Counted from the first letter of the stretch, positions 8,019-17,215 are shown. The stretch: 64,000 bases of DNA from Puniceicoccaceae bacterium (GCA_018402305.1 JAGYJE010000002.1:186001-250000); one strand, 5' to 3'. Made by a program: numbers and translations. The notes: generated by a model not told the origin, from the letters alone.

Positions 8019-10583
8019 TTAAAACAGCGCTAACTGGTCGTCTTCGTCCTTCGTATTCTGGCCGGTGCTTTCCTTCCTCATGCGCTTGCGCAGGAGGTTG
8101 TGGGAGGAGTCGTCGGCTTCCAGGCGTTCGAGGATGGTTTTGGCGCGGGCGATGACGGTATCGGGGAGTCCGGCTAGGCGGGCGACTTGGATGCCGTAGG
8201 AGCGGTCGGCGGCGCCTTTGACCACCTGGCGGACGAAGACGATGTCGTCGTTCCACTCTTTGACGGCGACGGAGTAGTTTTCCAATCGGTCGAGAGTCTT
8301 GGCCAGTTGGGTGAGTTCGTGGTAGTGGGTGGCGAAGAGGGTGCGGGGGCCGGCTTCGGCGGGGTGGAGGTGCTCGATGACGGCCCAGGCGATGGAGAGC
8401 CCGTCGTAGGTGCTGGTGCCGCGGCCGATCTCGTCGAGGATGACGAGGCTGCGGGCGGTGGCGTTGTTGAGAATGTTGGCGGTCTCGTTCATCTCGACCA
8501 TGAAGGTGGAGTTGCCCCGGGCGAGTTCGTCACTGGCCCCGACTCGGGAGAAGATGCGGTCGACAAGCCCGAGTTGGCAGCTGCGGGCGGGCACCCAGGC
8601 ACCGGACTGGGCCATGAGCACGATGAGCGCGACTTGGCGGATGTAGGTCGATTTACCGGCCATATTGGGGCCGGTGATGAGGGCGACCTGGGGCGCATCG
8701 GCGGCGGAGGCGGCGCTGGAGAGGCGGCAGTCGTTGGGCACGAAGGCGTGGGTGCCGGCGAGGCCGAGGCGCTCCTGGCGCATCATCTGCTCGACCACGG
8801 GGTGGCGGCCCTGGTCGATGAGGAGGGCGTCGGACTGGTCGAGCTGGGGCTTGCAGTAGTCCCACTCGCGGGCGAGGGCGCTCCAGCCGATCAGGACATC
8901 GATCTCGGCGAGGGCGGCGGCGGTTTCTTTGAGCGGGTCGGCGTATTCGAGGATGTCGGCGATGAGCTGGTTAAAGAGGGTCTCTTCGCGGGCAATGGCT
9001 TTTTCCTCGGCGTGGAGGATCTCCCGCTCGCGCTCTTTGAGCACATCGGTGGTGTAGCGCTCGGCGTTTTTCATGGTCTGCTTGCGCACGTAGTCTTCGG
9101 GCACGAGGGCGATGTTGCTCTTGGTCACTTCGATGAAGTAGCCGAAGGCGCCGTTGTAGCGGATGCGGAGGTTTTTGATGCCGGTGCGGGCCTGCTCGGC
9201 CTGCTCAAACTCGGCCAGCCACTTCTGGCTGTCGCGGGTGAGGCTGCGGGTGTGGTCGAGGGCCTCGTCGAAGCCGTCGCGGAGGGTGCCGCCGTCGGCG
9301 ATGTTACTCGGGAGTTCTTCGGCCAGGCCGCGGTTCAGAGTGGTGGCGAGCGCATCGAAATTCTCGATACGTGCAGCGATCCCAGCGACCGGGCTGTCGG
9401 GGAATTCCTGGAGGGTGGCGGCGATGGCGGGGAGGGCGGCCAGGGTGTCGCGCACGCCGCCGAGCTCGCGGGGATTGCGCATGCGGTTTTGCAGGCGGCT
9501 GAGGATGCGCTCGATGTCGCGTACGCCCTTGAGGCGGATCTGCAGCTCGGTGGCGAGGCCGGGGGCGGCGACAAATTCGCCCACGCAGTCCTGACGGCGG
9601 CCGATCTCCGGGAGGTCGAGCTCCGGGGCGCAGAGCCAGCGCTCCAGCAGGCGCGCCCCGGGGGCCGTCACGGTGGCATCCATGGCGGCGAGGAGGGAGC
9701 CCCGCCGGGTGTTGGCGGCAGATTTGAAAATCTCAAGGTTGCGCAGGGTGGCGGGGTCGAGCAGGAGGGTGCGCTCGCTGGAGTATTCCCTGAGTTTGCG
9801 GAGGTTTTCCGGCTTGGCGCAGAGGGTCTCGGTGGCGTAGTGGATGAGGGCCCCGGCGGCTCCGAGGGCGGGGTGGTCTTTGGCGATCCCGAAGCCCTCC
9901 AGGTTCATCACGCCGAGGGCTTCCATGACGGATTGGGCGCCGGAGGTTTCATCGAAGTGGTAGTCGGCGATGGGGCTAATGGCGCGGCCGTCGCTGAGGT
10001 GGGTATAGAGGTCGCGGAAGCGGTGGTCGGTGTGCGGGAGGGCCCATTGCTCGGCGGCGTGCTCGGGCACAATGATCTCGCGCGGGTCGAGGCTCTCGAA
10101 GGCGGCGAAGAGATTTTCCGGTTGGGTCTCGGCGGCGAGCACAAACTCGCCCGTGGTCAAGTCAAGCCAGGCGGCGTTGAGGGCTTGCTTCCCCGGTGAG
10201 AGCGCGAGCAGAAAGTGGTTCCGCTGGGCGTCGATTTGGGTGGCGGCCAGCCGTGTGCCTGGGGTGATGATGCGGGTAAGCTGGCGCTTGACCAGTTTGC
10301 CTGGCTGGGGCGTTTCCATCTGATCGCAGATGGCGATTTTGATCCCTTGATCGAGAAGTTTTTGGATGTAGCCGTCGGCCGCATGGAAGGGGATGCCAGC
10401 CATGGGCATCCCGTGCCGGTGGGTTAGCGTGATGCCGAGGAGCTTGGCGCCCCACTCAGCATCCTGCTTGAAGATTTCGTAGAAATCCCCCAGCCGAAAC
10501 ATGAGCAGTGTGTCGTCGGCCAGTTGGGCACGGATCTCGTGCCACTGCTGCATCATGGGAGTGAGTTTCTTTGCGTCGGCCAT
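8019..10583 (-). CDS. mutS: DNA mismatch repair protein MutS
   Basis: An 854-residue protein, the normal MutS length. The mismatch-binding F-x-E motif is in MFRLGDFYEIF near residue 34. The ATPase core has Walker A GPNMAGKST near residue 640, the signature around STFMVEM, Walker B LVILDEIGRGTST and the FATHYHEL switch. The connector, lever and clamp regions are in order between. As a dimer it recognises mismatches and recruits MutL, which is not in the window. Both flanks carry broken toxin-antitoxin genes; mutS itself looks intact. Very high third-position GC produces a long antisense open frame that is not a gene. Confidence 0.98.
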   Translation of the reverse strand: MADAKKLTPMMQQWHEIRAQLADDTLLMFRLGDFYEIFKQDAEWGAKLLGITLTHRHGMPMAGIPFHAADGYIQKLLDQGIKIAICDQMETPQPGKLVKRQLTRIITPGTRLAATQIDAQRNHFLLALSPGKQALNAAWLDLTTGEFVLAAETQPENLFAAFESLDPREIIVPEHAAEQWALPHTDHRFRDLYTHLSDGRAISPIADYHFDETSGAQSVMEALGVMNLEGFGIAKDHPALGAAGALIHYATETLCAKPENLRKLREYSSERTLLLDPATLRNLEIFKSAANTRRGSLLAAMDATVTAPGARLLERWLCAPELDLPEIGRRQDCVGEFVAAPGLATELQIRLKGVRDIERILSRLQNRMRNPRELGGVRDTLAALPAIAATLQEFPDSPVAGIAARIENFDALATTLNRGLAEELPSNIADGGTLRDGFDEALDHTRSLTRDSQKWLAEFEQAEQARTGIKNLRIRYNGAFGYFIEVTKSNIALVPEDYVRKQTMKNAERYTTDVLKEREREILHAEEKAIAREETLFNQLIADILEYADPLKETAAALAEIDVLIGWSALAREWDYCKPQLDQSDALLIDQGRHPVVEQMMRQERLGLAGTHAFVPNDCRLSSAASAADAPQVALITGPNMAGKSTYIRQVALIVLMAQSGAWVPARSCQLGLVDRIFSRVGASDELARGNSTFMVEMNETANILNNATARSLVILDEIGRGTSTYDGLSIAWAVIEHLHPAEAGPRTLFATHYHELTQLAKTLDRLENYSVAVKEWNDDIVFVRQVVKGAADRSYGIQVARLAGLPDTVIARAKTILERLEADDSSHNLLRKRMRKESTGQNTKDEDDQLALF

Positions 10584-10592
10584 GGTGCCCTA

Positions 10593-10748
10593 TCAAAGAC
10601 TCCAATTCTCCCAAGCCAAACCTTCAATTCGGGAAAAATCCCGGCTGTTTAAGGTAGCGATGGTCAAGCCCTGCTCCTTCGCGGTGGCTGCGATGAGTAA
10701 GTCAAGGTCGCTGACGGGTTCGCCTAAGCGTTGTTGGCGGACTTTCAG
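10593..10748 (-). pseudogene. C-terminal fragment of a VapC (PIN) toxin
   Basis: The minus strand encodes RLGEPVSDLDLLIAATAKE and QGLTIATLNSRDFSRIEG up to a stop at 10593: the last third of a PIN toxin, with its two C-terminal aspartates. The first roughly 85 residues are missing. The DNA is joined directly to the antitoxin 3' end near 10749. The result is a simple internal deletion of the toxin, presumably inactivating. Confidence 0.8.
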
Positions 10749-10995
10749 TCGTGTCCTGCCGCATCGTCCAGACTTCGGGGAAATCGCTGCCTTGGGTAGA
10801 TTCCGGGTGCGCTTCCGCCCACGCATTCCACTGGTCAAGGATGCCGCTGCCGGTCGCCGCCGGTTCTTTGGCCGGGCTGATAATGACCAGCGGCTTGCCC
10901 CTTCGGCTCACCTGCACCGGGGCATCGCTGCGGACCACTTGGTCGCAGAGCCCGGGGAATTTCGTCTTTGCTTCGAATATACCGATGTCCTCCAT
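10702..10995 (-). CDS. Phd/YefM-type antitoxin with altered C-terminus
   Basis: Starting at the ATG at 10995, the product reads MEDIGIFEAKTKFPGLCDQV, SRRGKPLVIISPAKEP and DQWNAWAEAHPE with SDFPEVWTMRQDTTE, a standard antitoxin of this fold. After about residue 82 the frame runs out of phase through the toxin remnant (SPPTTLRRTRQRP), replacing the natural end. It may still bind DNA. Another ATG four codons upstream exists. Its partner toxin has been deleted. Confidence 0.7.
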   Translation of the reverse strand: MEDIGIFEAKTKFPGLCDQVVRSDAPVQVSRRGKPLVIISPAKEPAATGSGILDQWNAWAEAHPESTQGSDFPEVWTMRQDTTESPPTTLRRTRQRP

Positions 10996-11070
10996 GGTGC
11001 AAGCCAACCAGATAGTTGGTTGGTTGTCAAATACTGAGTGGTTTCTACTTAGCCGGAAAGTGCCCCTTCG

Positions 11071-11235
11071 CTATTCGGTGCGATACTCGATGGGGAAGGC
11101 GCCGCAGAGGTCGCCGACCTCGAAGCCGGTGGCGCGGTCGTCGGGATAGCTGGTCTGGGGGCCTGGGTCACCTCCGTGGGAAATGTTTCCGGGTCTCGGT
11201 GGCAGAGCGACGCGGGAGGATTTGAAGCGTGGCAT
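11071..11235 (-). CDS. Small hypothetical protein, translationally coupled
   Basis: A 54-codon frame begins with an ATG that overlaps the stop of the preceding sulfur-relay fusion as TAATG. It encodes MPRFKSSRVALPPRPG and ends DDRATGFEVGDLCGAFPIEY with RTE. I recognise no family. The overlapping start and the single Cys in a conserved-looking end favour a real small gene at the tail of the operon; the Pro/Arg-rich start argues for caution. Confidence 0.35.
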   Translation of the reverse strand: MPRFKSSRVALPPRPGNISHGGDPGPQTSYPDDRATGFEVGDLCGAFPIEYRTE

Positions 11236-13685
11236 TAGACGAAGAGGTTGGCATTGGTTTCGGAGGCGGCGCCGAGGTATTCGGCCACTCCGCCCAGTTC
11301 GACACCGTCGATGAGCTCATCTTCGCGGATGCCCATTGCTTCCATCGACATGGTGCAGGCGACGAGGCGGATGCCGGAGTTGCGGGCTTCCTCCATGAGG
11401 CCCGGCAGGTTGGGGAGCTGTTTGCCCGCCATGCGGTCTTTCATCATCCAGGTGCCGAGGCCACCCATGTGCATTTGGGAGAGAGGCAGCTTGTTGGCCC
11501 CGCGGGGAAGCATCCACCCGAACATCTTGTCCATAAAGCTTTTCCCTTCGACTTTGGGTGCCGGATCTTTGCGCAGGACGTTGAGGCCCCAGAAGGTAAA
11601 AAAGAGCGTGGCCTGACCACCCATGGCAACGGCACCGTTGGCAATGACGAAGGCGGCCATGGCCTTGTCCAGCTCGCCGGAGAAGACCACGATGGTGGCG
11701 CCTTTGCCCGGTCGCGCCGACGGCTGGGCGGCGTTGTCGGCGGGGGCGTCTGCGGCGAGGCTCATGCGCCCGACCACGATGCCCTTGTCTTTCTGGACGT
11801 CCAGGCAGGTGTAGCCATTGGCCTTACAGAAGGCGGGCAGGTCGTTTTTGAAGCCGGCATCGGAGGCGCGGACCTCCAGGATCTGGCCGGGCTTAAGCGC
11901 GGCGGCGGCTGTTTTGACCCGAAGGATGGGGCCGGGGCAGGCCATGCCGGTGCAGTCGAGATGGATGGTCTCCTGCACGGCGGCCGGGGTGGTGGATTCG
12001 GGATTCAAATTTGTTTGGTCTTGGTTCATTTCAGGATCTTTACGGGGGGCTTCGACCTTCCACCCACCCACGTGGGCGCGGGCGTCAAAGCCGTGTTGTG
12101 AGAGGATGCGGGCGGCGAAATAGCTGGTCTTCCCCAGCGCACAGATGGTGGTGACAGGGCGGGATGTATCCAACTCACCCAGGCGGCTGCGCAGTTCCGC
12201 GTAGGGAATGTTGATCGCCCCGGGAATGGGCTTGAGCTGGACCATTTCGGCGGGACGGACGTCCACCAACTGGGTCGACTCTGCTTCTGCCAGTGAGTAG
12301 ATGGGCTTGACACGCCCGGCGCGCAAGTTGTTGGCCGCGAAACCGGCGATATTGATAGGGTCCTTGGCGGAGCCGAAGGGGGGCGCATAGGCCAGTTCTA
12401 GGTGCTCGAGGTCATCGACTGTGAGCTGTCCTTTGATTGCGGTAGCGATCACATCCAATCGCTTATCGACGCCATCGATGCCGTTGGCCTGGCCGCCGAG
12501 GACGCGGCCGCTGCTTTTCTCCCAAAGCACTTTGAGCGTGAGATGGGTGGCACCGGGGAAGTAGCTGGCGCGGTTGAAGTCCGTCACAATGGTTTTTTCA
12601 AATTCGATGCTCCCTTCGCGGAGGCGCTTTTCAGTTTGGCCGGTGAGGCCTGCGGCGACATCAAAGACGCGCACGATGGCGGTGCCGATCGTGCCGGGAT
12701 AGGGCTTGGCTGTCTCGCCCAGTGCAATGTGATCGGCTGCGGTGCGCCCCTGCCGGTTGGCCGGGCCGCCCAGAGCAACGGCGCTGGTCTCGCCAGTGGC
12801 AGGGTCGAGCAGCTCGCAGGCATCGCCCACAGCGTAAATGTCCGGGTCGTCGGTTTGCATGTGGGGGTTGCATCGGATGTGGCCGCGGGGGCCCAGCTCG
12901 AGTCCGGCGTCTTTGGCAAGCCGGCTGTCGGGGCGCACGCCGATCGACAGGACCACCATGTCGGCTGGCAAAGTCCTTCCCGATTGGAGCTCCGCCTGCA
13001 GTGCGTGTTCAGCTCCCGCTTGGAAACCGGCGATACCGTCTCTGAGGCAGAGTGCAACGCCGTTGTCGACGAGTTCCTGCTCGACCGCCCGCACCATCTC
13101 GGGGTCCATTTGTGGTAGCACCTGATCGCCCAGCTCGATCAGGGTGACCGACTTCTTTAAATGAATCAGCTGTTCGGCCATCTCCAGACCAATGAAGCCG
13201 GCACCGACAACGAGGACCTGCTGCGCGCTAGCCGCTGCCGCTTTGATGCGGTCCATATCCTGCAGGTTACGCAGCGTGTAAATTCCCGGAAGATCGATGC
13301 CTGGTAGGGGTGGCTTGAGGGGCGCTGCGCCCGGGGAGAGGATAAGCTTATCGTAGGCGAGATCCTCTTCAGCTCCAGTATCGAGAACTTTGATACGGAG
13401 CTGTTTTTTCTCGCGATCAATGCTTAAGGCTTCGGTGCGGGCGCGGACCTCAATGGCCAGTTGCCGGGTCAGGCTTTCCGGGGTTTGTAGGGCCAACTTG
13501 GTGCGGTCCTGAATCTCTCCGCCGATGTGGTAGGGCAGCCCGCAGTTGGCGAAGGAAACGTCGGGGCCTCGCTCGATGAGGATGATCTCCGCGTGTTCAT
13601 TGAGACGGCGCAGGCGGGCCGCTGCTGAGGCACCGCCGGCGACCCCGCCGACGATGACGATTTTTTGAGTTTTGTTGTCCATCAT
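11235..13685 (-). CDS. CoA-disulfide reductase-rhodanese-TusA-DsrE fusion
   Basis: An 816-residue protein from the ATG at 13685 (a second ATG follows at once). Order: FAD/NAD(P)H disulfide reductase with VIVGGVAGGASAAARLRR and redox Cys48 in FANCGLPYH (about 1-450); rhodanese domain with active-site loop CALGKTS (about 460-560); TusA domain with CTGMACPGPIL (about 600-675); DsrE-like domain with VACTMSMEAMG (about 690-816). Such fusions reduce CoA persulfide or polysulfide and pass sulfane sulfur between cysteines in the cytoplasm. Downstream of an ArsR gene by 44 bp, so probably one operon. An in-frame extension to 13802 lies inside arsR and was rejected. Confidence 0.93.
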   Translation of the reverse strand: MMDNKTQKIVIVGGVAGGASAAARLRRLNEHAEIILIERGPDVSFANCGLPYHIGGEIQDRTKLALQTPESLTRQLAIEVRARTEALSIDREKKQLRIKVLDTGAEEDLAYDKLILSPGAAPLKPPLPGIDLPGIYTLRNLQDMDRIKAAAASAQQVLVVGAGFIGLEMAEQLIHLKKSVTLIELGDQVLPQMDPEMVRAVEQELVDNGVALCLRDGIAGFQAGAEHALQAELQSGRTLPADMVVLSIGVRPDSRLAKDAGLELGPRGHIRCNPHMQTDDPDIYAVGDACELLDPATGETSAVALGGPANRQGRTAADHIALGETAKPYPGTIGTAIVRVFDVAAGLTGQTEKRLREGSIEFEKTIVTDFNRASYFPGATHLTLKVLWEKSSGRVLGGQANGIDGVDKRLDVIATAIKGQLTVDDLEHLELAYAPPFGSAKDPINIAGFAANNLRAGRVKPIYSLAEAESTQLVDVRPAEMVQLKPIPGAINIPYAELRSRLGELDTSRPVTTICALGKTSYFAARILSQHGFDARAHVGGWKVEAPRKDPEMNQDQTNLNPESTTPAAVQETIHLDCTGMACPGPILRVKTAAAALKPGQILEVRASDAGFKNDLPAFCKANGYTCLDVQKDKGIVVGRMSLAADAPADNAAQPSARPGKGATIVVFSGELDKAMAAFVIANGAVAMGGQATLFFTFWGLNVLRKDPAPKVEGKSFMDKMFGWMLPRGANKLPLSQMHMGGLGTWMMKDRMAGKQLPNLPGLMEEARNSGIRLVACTMSMEAMGIREDELIDGVELGGVAEYLGAASETNANLFV

Positions 13686-13729
13686 AAATGTTTGATTCGG
13701 ATGCTGTGAAAAAGATAGGGTGGGGGACT

Positions 13730-14089
13730 TTAAATCGCCTCGGCCATCGCCTGAGCGCTTCGATTTGCCGGTTCGGCCGCATCCCCGGTGCCGAGGGTGC
13801 ACTGGAAGCTATGGCAAAAATCACGGAGTGCCTCGCAATTGATTGAGTAGCTCACTCGCGCTCCTTCGGGGCGCACATGCAGGAGCCCCACCCGATTCAG
13901 GGACTGCAGATGCTGGGAGACGGTGGGCTGAGCCAACGGTAGCGCAGCGACGATTTCGCCGCAACTGGCCTCGCCACGAGATTGGAGAAAGCCGATAATG
14001 GCGATCCGCGCCGGGTGAGCGAGGGCCCCAGCGAATTCTGCCAAAGCTACCTGCGCGGCTGAGAAAAGATCTTTCTTTGAGGTGGTCAT
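13730..14089 (-). CDS. ArsR/SmtB-family repressor, possible persulfide sensor
   Basis: A 119-residue winged-helix protein. ALAHPARIAIIGFLQ, ASCGEIVAALPLAQPTVSQH and LQSLNRVGLLHVRPEG are the ArsR fold, with the recognition helix near 54-65. Cysteines are C43, C85, C92 and C97. Sulfur-responsive ArsR proteins (BigR/SqrR) use two cysteines, one in the same helix as C43; C43 plus a C-terminal Cys could play that part here, which is inference. It precedes the sulfur-relay fusion and has a palindromic site over its own promoter, so autoregulation is likely. Confidence 0.9.
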   Translation of the reverse strand: MTTSKKDLFSAAQVALAEFAGALAHPARIAIIGFLQSRGEASCGEIVAALPLAQPTVSQHLQSLNRVGLLHVRPEGARVSYSINCEALRDFCHSFQCTLGTGDAAEPANRSAQAMAEAI

Positions 14090-14110
14090 GATAAAATATA
14101 ATAGATCAAT

Positions 14111-14154
14111 AATCGTATATCGCCAATATACGATTTTAGATGTAGCTTTGTCAA
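14111..14154 (-). promoter_or_regulatory. Promoter and ArsR operator
   Basis: On the minus strand TTGACA (14154-14149) and TATATT (14130-14125) are 18 bp apart. A perfect 10-bp inverted repeat, AATCGTATAT and ATATACGATT with 5 bp between (14111-14135), covers the -10 element. This is the classic arrangement for an ArsR-type repressor. Transcription would start near 14118, giving a leader of about 29 nt. Confidence 0.82.
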
Positions 14155-14337
14155 GGGGATAATCATTAAAGGGAAAAATTTTTTCGTTGTCGGGCAGATT
14201 GATCGCTCGACCCGCGAGCCCAACAGCCCCTTAACGCCGAAGCGGGGCTGCGACGTCTAGATCCCCTGGGGCCTTTCGAACACAAATCAGAAAGGTGGTT
14301 GGTCCGCTCCTCGCAGCCGAGCGCCCCGCGCTTTGTG

Positions 14338-14540
14338 TTACTCCTGCGGCTCGTCCTGCAGGTCTTCGGATTCGGCCATGATCCCGACTGTGGTTCGTCT
14401 TGGCTGGCATCTTCGTTGCCGAGCGCTTCGGCGATCTCCTTGATGGCGGCGTGGCGCTTCGGAATCTGCGCAGTCTGGGTAATCGACGAGGCGGTCAACC
14501 AATTTTGGCCGAAGACCGGGTCGGTAGAATACTCGGAAGA
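14338..14540 (-). pseudogene. Degenerate coding remnant, family unknown
   Basis: The minus strand shows protein-like sequence TDPVFGQNWLTASSITQ and IPKRHAAIKEIAEALGNED, and after a one-base shift GIMAESEDLQDEPQE then TAA at 14338. It looks like the frameshifted end of a gene whose body is gone. Next to it, 14209-14240 has a GC-rich inverted repeat (CAGCCCC and GGGGCTG) of unknown role. The rest of 14155-14608 holds nothing I can support except CTGTCCCTTTTTTT just before the next transposase. Confidence 0.25.
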
Positions 14541-14608
14541 CGTTTAAAATAAGGCTGTCCCTTTTTTTAGGCTTGCGGTGTTGGTGTTTTGGGGAATAGC
14601 TTTCCTCC

Positions 14609-15607
14609 ATGAGAAGTCATCGTTTGCGGGTTCGGGGAAGGGCGGCAGTTTACCATTGCATGACGCGAACGGTGAATGGTGAGGTGTTGTTTAATCGTCG
14701 GGAAAAGGAGGTGCTGCGGAAGATGATTGCGCAGGTTGCGGACTTTAGCGGGGTGCGGGTGCTGACCTATTGTTTGATGTCAAACCACTTCCATGTGCTG
14801 GTGGAGGTGCCGGTGGAAGATTCGGTGAGCGATGTTGAGCTGTTGCGCCGCTATAAGGTGCTCTACCCGAAGCCGACGCGGTATGAGACGGCTTCCATTA
14901 AGTTGTTAGAACGCGATTTGGCTGTGGGTGGCGAGGCGGCTGTTGCGCTTCGTGCACGATTGCTCGCACGGATGGGGGATGTCTCGGAGTTTATGAAAAC
15001 CCTGAAACAACGTTTTTCCATTTGGTTCAATAAGTCTCATGATCGCTTTGGCACTCTATGGGCGGAGCGCTTTAAGTCGGTGCTGGTGGAGGGGCGTGGG
15101 AATCCGCTGCAAACCATGGCGGCTTACATCGACTTGAATCCGGTGCGTGCAGGGTTGGTGAAGGATCCGAAGGATTACCGTTTTTGTGGTTACGCGGAGG
15201 CGGTGGCCGGCGGTCGTGAGGCGGTCGCGGGGCTGCTTCGGGTGTGGGGCAACCATCTGGGTGGTGACATTAGCGCGGCGAGCGTGCTAAGCGCGCACCG
15301 GAGTCTTCTATTTGGCCAGGGGTCCGACCCGTGGCTGATGGGCCACCGTGCCTTCGACCGGGAGCGGGCTGTGCGTGTCATCGAGGAGGAGGGCGGTGTA
15401 CTGCCTCCTGCGGCGGCGATGCGCTGCCGAATACGCTACTTTAGCGACGGCCTCGTGCTGGGTTCTGCCGAGTTTGTGCGTGAATTGACCTCCGAAGTGC
15501 AGCGTGTCTGCCAAGGAAAGAAGCCACCCGGGGTCAATCCGATGCGGGGGGCGCAATGGGGTGATCTCGCGGTCGGTCAAGGGCTGCGCCAGAGGATCTT
15601 TTTCTAA
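14609..15607 (+). CDS. RAYT / REP-associated Y1 transposase
   Basis: A 332-residue protein with VYHCMTRTV at residue 14, the HUH motif SNHFHVLV near 58-64, [20 protein letters not shown] and [11 protein letters not shown], all typical of RAYTs. It is closely related to the copy at 42481 along its whole length. The gene is single, with no IS ends; its TAA overlaps the TAG of the convergent purA-like gene by a CTAA tetranucleotide. Such genes are thought to act on palindromic repeats and are often domesticated. Confidence 0.92.
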   Translation: MRSHRLRVRGRAAVYHCMTRTVNGEVLFNRREKEVLRKMIAQVADFSGVRVLTYCLMSNHFHVLVEVPVEDSVSDVELLRRYKVLYPKPTRYETASIKLLERDLAVGGEAAVALRARLLARMGDVSEFMKTLKQRFSIWFNKSHDRFGTLWAERFKSVLVEGRGNPLQTMAAYIDLNPVRAGLVKDPKDYRFCGYAEAVAGGREAVAGLLRVWGNHLGGDISAASVLSAHRSLLFGQGSDPWLMGHRAFDRERAVRVIEEEGGVLPPAAAMRCRIRYFSDGLVLGSAEFVRELTSEVQRVCQGKKPPGVNPMRGAQWGDLAVGQGLRQRIFF

Positions 15608-17151
15608 ACGGCCAGCTGAAGAAGCTCTTCGGTGGCGGGGACGTCCTTGATAATTTGGCTGGGTTCGGGGCCGACACCTATGTAGCGGAGGTTGGGGCGT
15701 CGGGTTTTGTGCTGGTCGCCGTGGTTGGCCACGTCGATGAGGGCTTTCATAAGCCAGGCTACATAGACTTTGGCGGCTTCGGGGAGCTTGGTGAATTGGC
15801 GGATGGCGGAGAGGTCCTCACTCCAGCCGGGCAAAGTTTTATAGACAGGCTTCAGCCGCCTGTGAACTTTTTGAGAGCGGGGCACATGGTGCACGGTGCG
15901 GCCATCCTCGTCTTGATATGCAATGCAGATTTGCAGATCTCCCTGCCAGTCACCATTGTGCGAGAGGGCGTCGAGTTTGTTGAGGACGAGGTCCTGGAAG
16001 CCGCCGTAGCGAAGGGCGTCGCCTTTTTCCACGGCATCATACCAGCCGACCATGCGCTGCCGTCCCGTGGTGGCCCCGAACTCGATTTTGCGCAGGAGGG
16101 TGCTGAGCGGGTGGTCGAGGGGGATCTCGGAAACGAAGACGTGGGTGCCGACCTTGGTATCGTAGGCTTTGCAGCAACCCACGTTGTGGATGGGCTGCGC
16201 GGGTATCCCGGCGGACTGAAAGAATTCCGGAGTGAAGGTGTGCGAGGCGGTCACGTTGGGCGCGAAGCCGTGCCGCTTATCCAGCCAGTAGGCTTGGCCG
16301 AATTCACCGATAATGTAGTTGCCTTTATCCTGCTCGCGGAGGATAAGTTCTCGCACATCGCAGATTTGTGGTGCAAGTATCTGACCGTCTTGCCAGTAGG
16401 TTTCGATGAGGTCTTCGGTTTTGAGGGTGAAGGGCTCCGTCCCGGAAAATTGAGCGAAATCGAAGGCCTGTTCGGGGAAGAGGCCGGCTTCGATGACTTC
16501 CGCGTTGGCGCGGGTTTCGGCATTGGTCAGGGTCTGGAAAAAGCTGAACCAAGCTTCCGGGGTGACTTGGCAGACGTGTTCGATGATGCGCAGGGTTCGG
16601 TCGATTCGGCCTCGCATTTTTGCTGCGAATTCATCGCGGGAGGCAAGAAAATCGGCGTAATAAATTTGAAATTGGCCGACCTCGTCCAGGTAGGCCGGCG
16701 TGATGCCGCGCCCGGTCGAGCCGCGCTTTTCGCCGCCCAAAATGTGAACTCGATAGTGCTCCCAGGCAAGGTCGAGGAGGCGGTGAGAGAGGTCGGAGAC
16801 GAGGCAGCGCTCGTCGATAGCGAGGCGTTTCAGAGCCATATGGCCATGAATTTCAGCATAGGCGGACTCCCAGAGGAATTTCCTCGGATCGGCCACCACG
16901 CCGGCACCGATGGGCAGGTGGGGTACATCGGGATCAGCCACGCCGCCGGGAAGCAGATTAAGTTTGAGGCCGGCGACGGTGTGTCCTGAGTTCGAGCCAC
17001 CGTTGACTTTCATCACGGCTGCCACGGCATTGTGCCGCCCGGTGGTTTCTCTGAGTTCGTTAACGATCTCAAGGATGACGCGGCCCTTGCCTTCGTCTCC
17101 GGTTGAGATGCCTGTATCGGCGATGAGTTGAGAGGTAAATGGTGAGAGCAT
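15604..17151 (-). CDS. purA: Adenylosuccinate synthetase-like protein (divergent PurA)
   Basis: A 515-residue protein, about 80 residues longer than E. coli PurA. The GTP/IMP loop is TGDEGKGR, with NSGHTV supplying the catalytic His, [13 protein letters not shown] matching the IMP-binding loop, and [15 protein letters not shown] matching the C-terminal domain. Several usual residues differ: no QW before GDEGKG and no EGAQ before the HG loop ([12 protein letters not shown] instead). Expected reaction is IMP + Asp + GTP to adenylosuccinate. It is followed upstream by guaB, so the AMP and GMP branch enzymes are adjacent. Whether it is the main PurA cannot be told here. Confidence 0.85.
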   Translation of the reverse strand: MLSPFTSQLIADTGISTGDEGKGRVILEIVNELRETTGRHNAVAAVMKVNGGSNSGHTVAGLKLNLLPGGVADPDVPHLPIGAGVVADPRKFLWESAYAEIHGHMALKRLAIDERCLVSDLSHRLLDLAWEHYRVHILGGEKRGSTGRGITPAYLDEVGQFQIYYADFLASRDEFAAKMRGRIDRTLRIIEHVCQVTPEAWFSFFQTLTNAETRANAEVIEAGLFPEQAFDFAQFSGTEPFTLKTEDLIETYWQDGQILAPQICDVRELILREQDKGNYIIGEFGQAYWLDKRHGFAPNVTASHTFTPEFFQSAGIPAQPIHNVGCCKAYDTKVGTHVFVSEIPLDHPLSTLLRKIEFGATTGRQRMVGWYDAVEKGDALRYGGFQDLVLNKLDALSHNGDWQGDLQICIAYQDEDGRTVHHVPRSQKVHRRLKPVYKTLPGWSEDLSAIRQFTKLPEAAKVYVAWLMKALIDVANHGDQHKTRRPNLRYIGVGPEPSQIIKDVPATEELLQLAV

Positions 17152-17215
17152 TCTGAATAATGTTAGGAAATAGTTTCAAAGGCGCTTATCAGGCCTCTCA
17201 TTTTCCATCGCTGGC

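Noticed and set aside
8187-10199. Plus-strand open frame of 670 codons opposite mutS
   Set aside because: It is the mirror of a high-GC3 gene: Gly/Val/Glu-rich, with no motif, while the minus strand encodes complete MutS.
7303-10995. The two PIN fragments flanking mutS as halves of a single split toxin
   Set aside because: The N-terminal and C-terminal pieces belong to different PIN subtypes and lie in opposite orientation, and the second has its own antitoxin.
15655-16989. Plus-strand open frame of 444 codons opposite purA, and similar ones opposite the sulfur fusion, guaB, glnD and dnaE
   Set aside because: Antisense shadows of well-supported genes; composition Gly/Val/Asp-rich and no recognisable domain.
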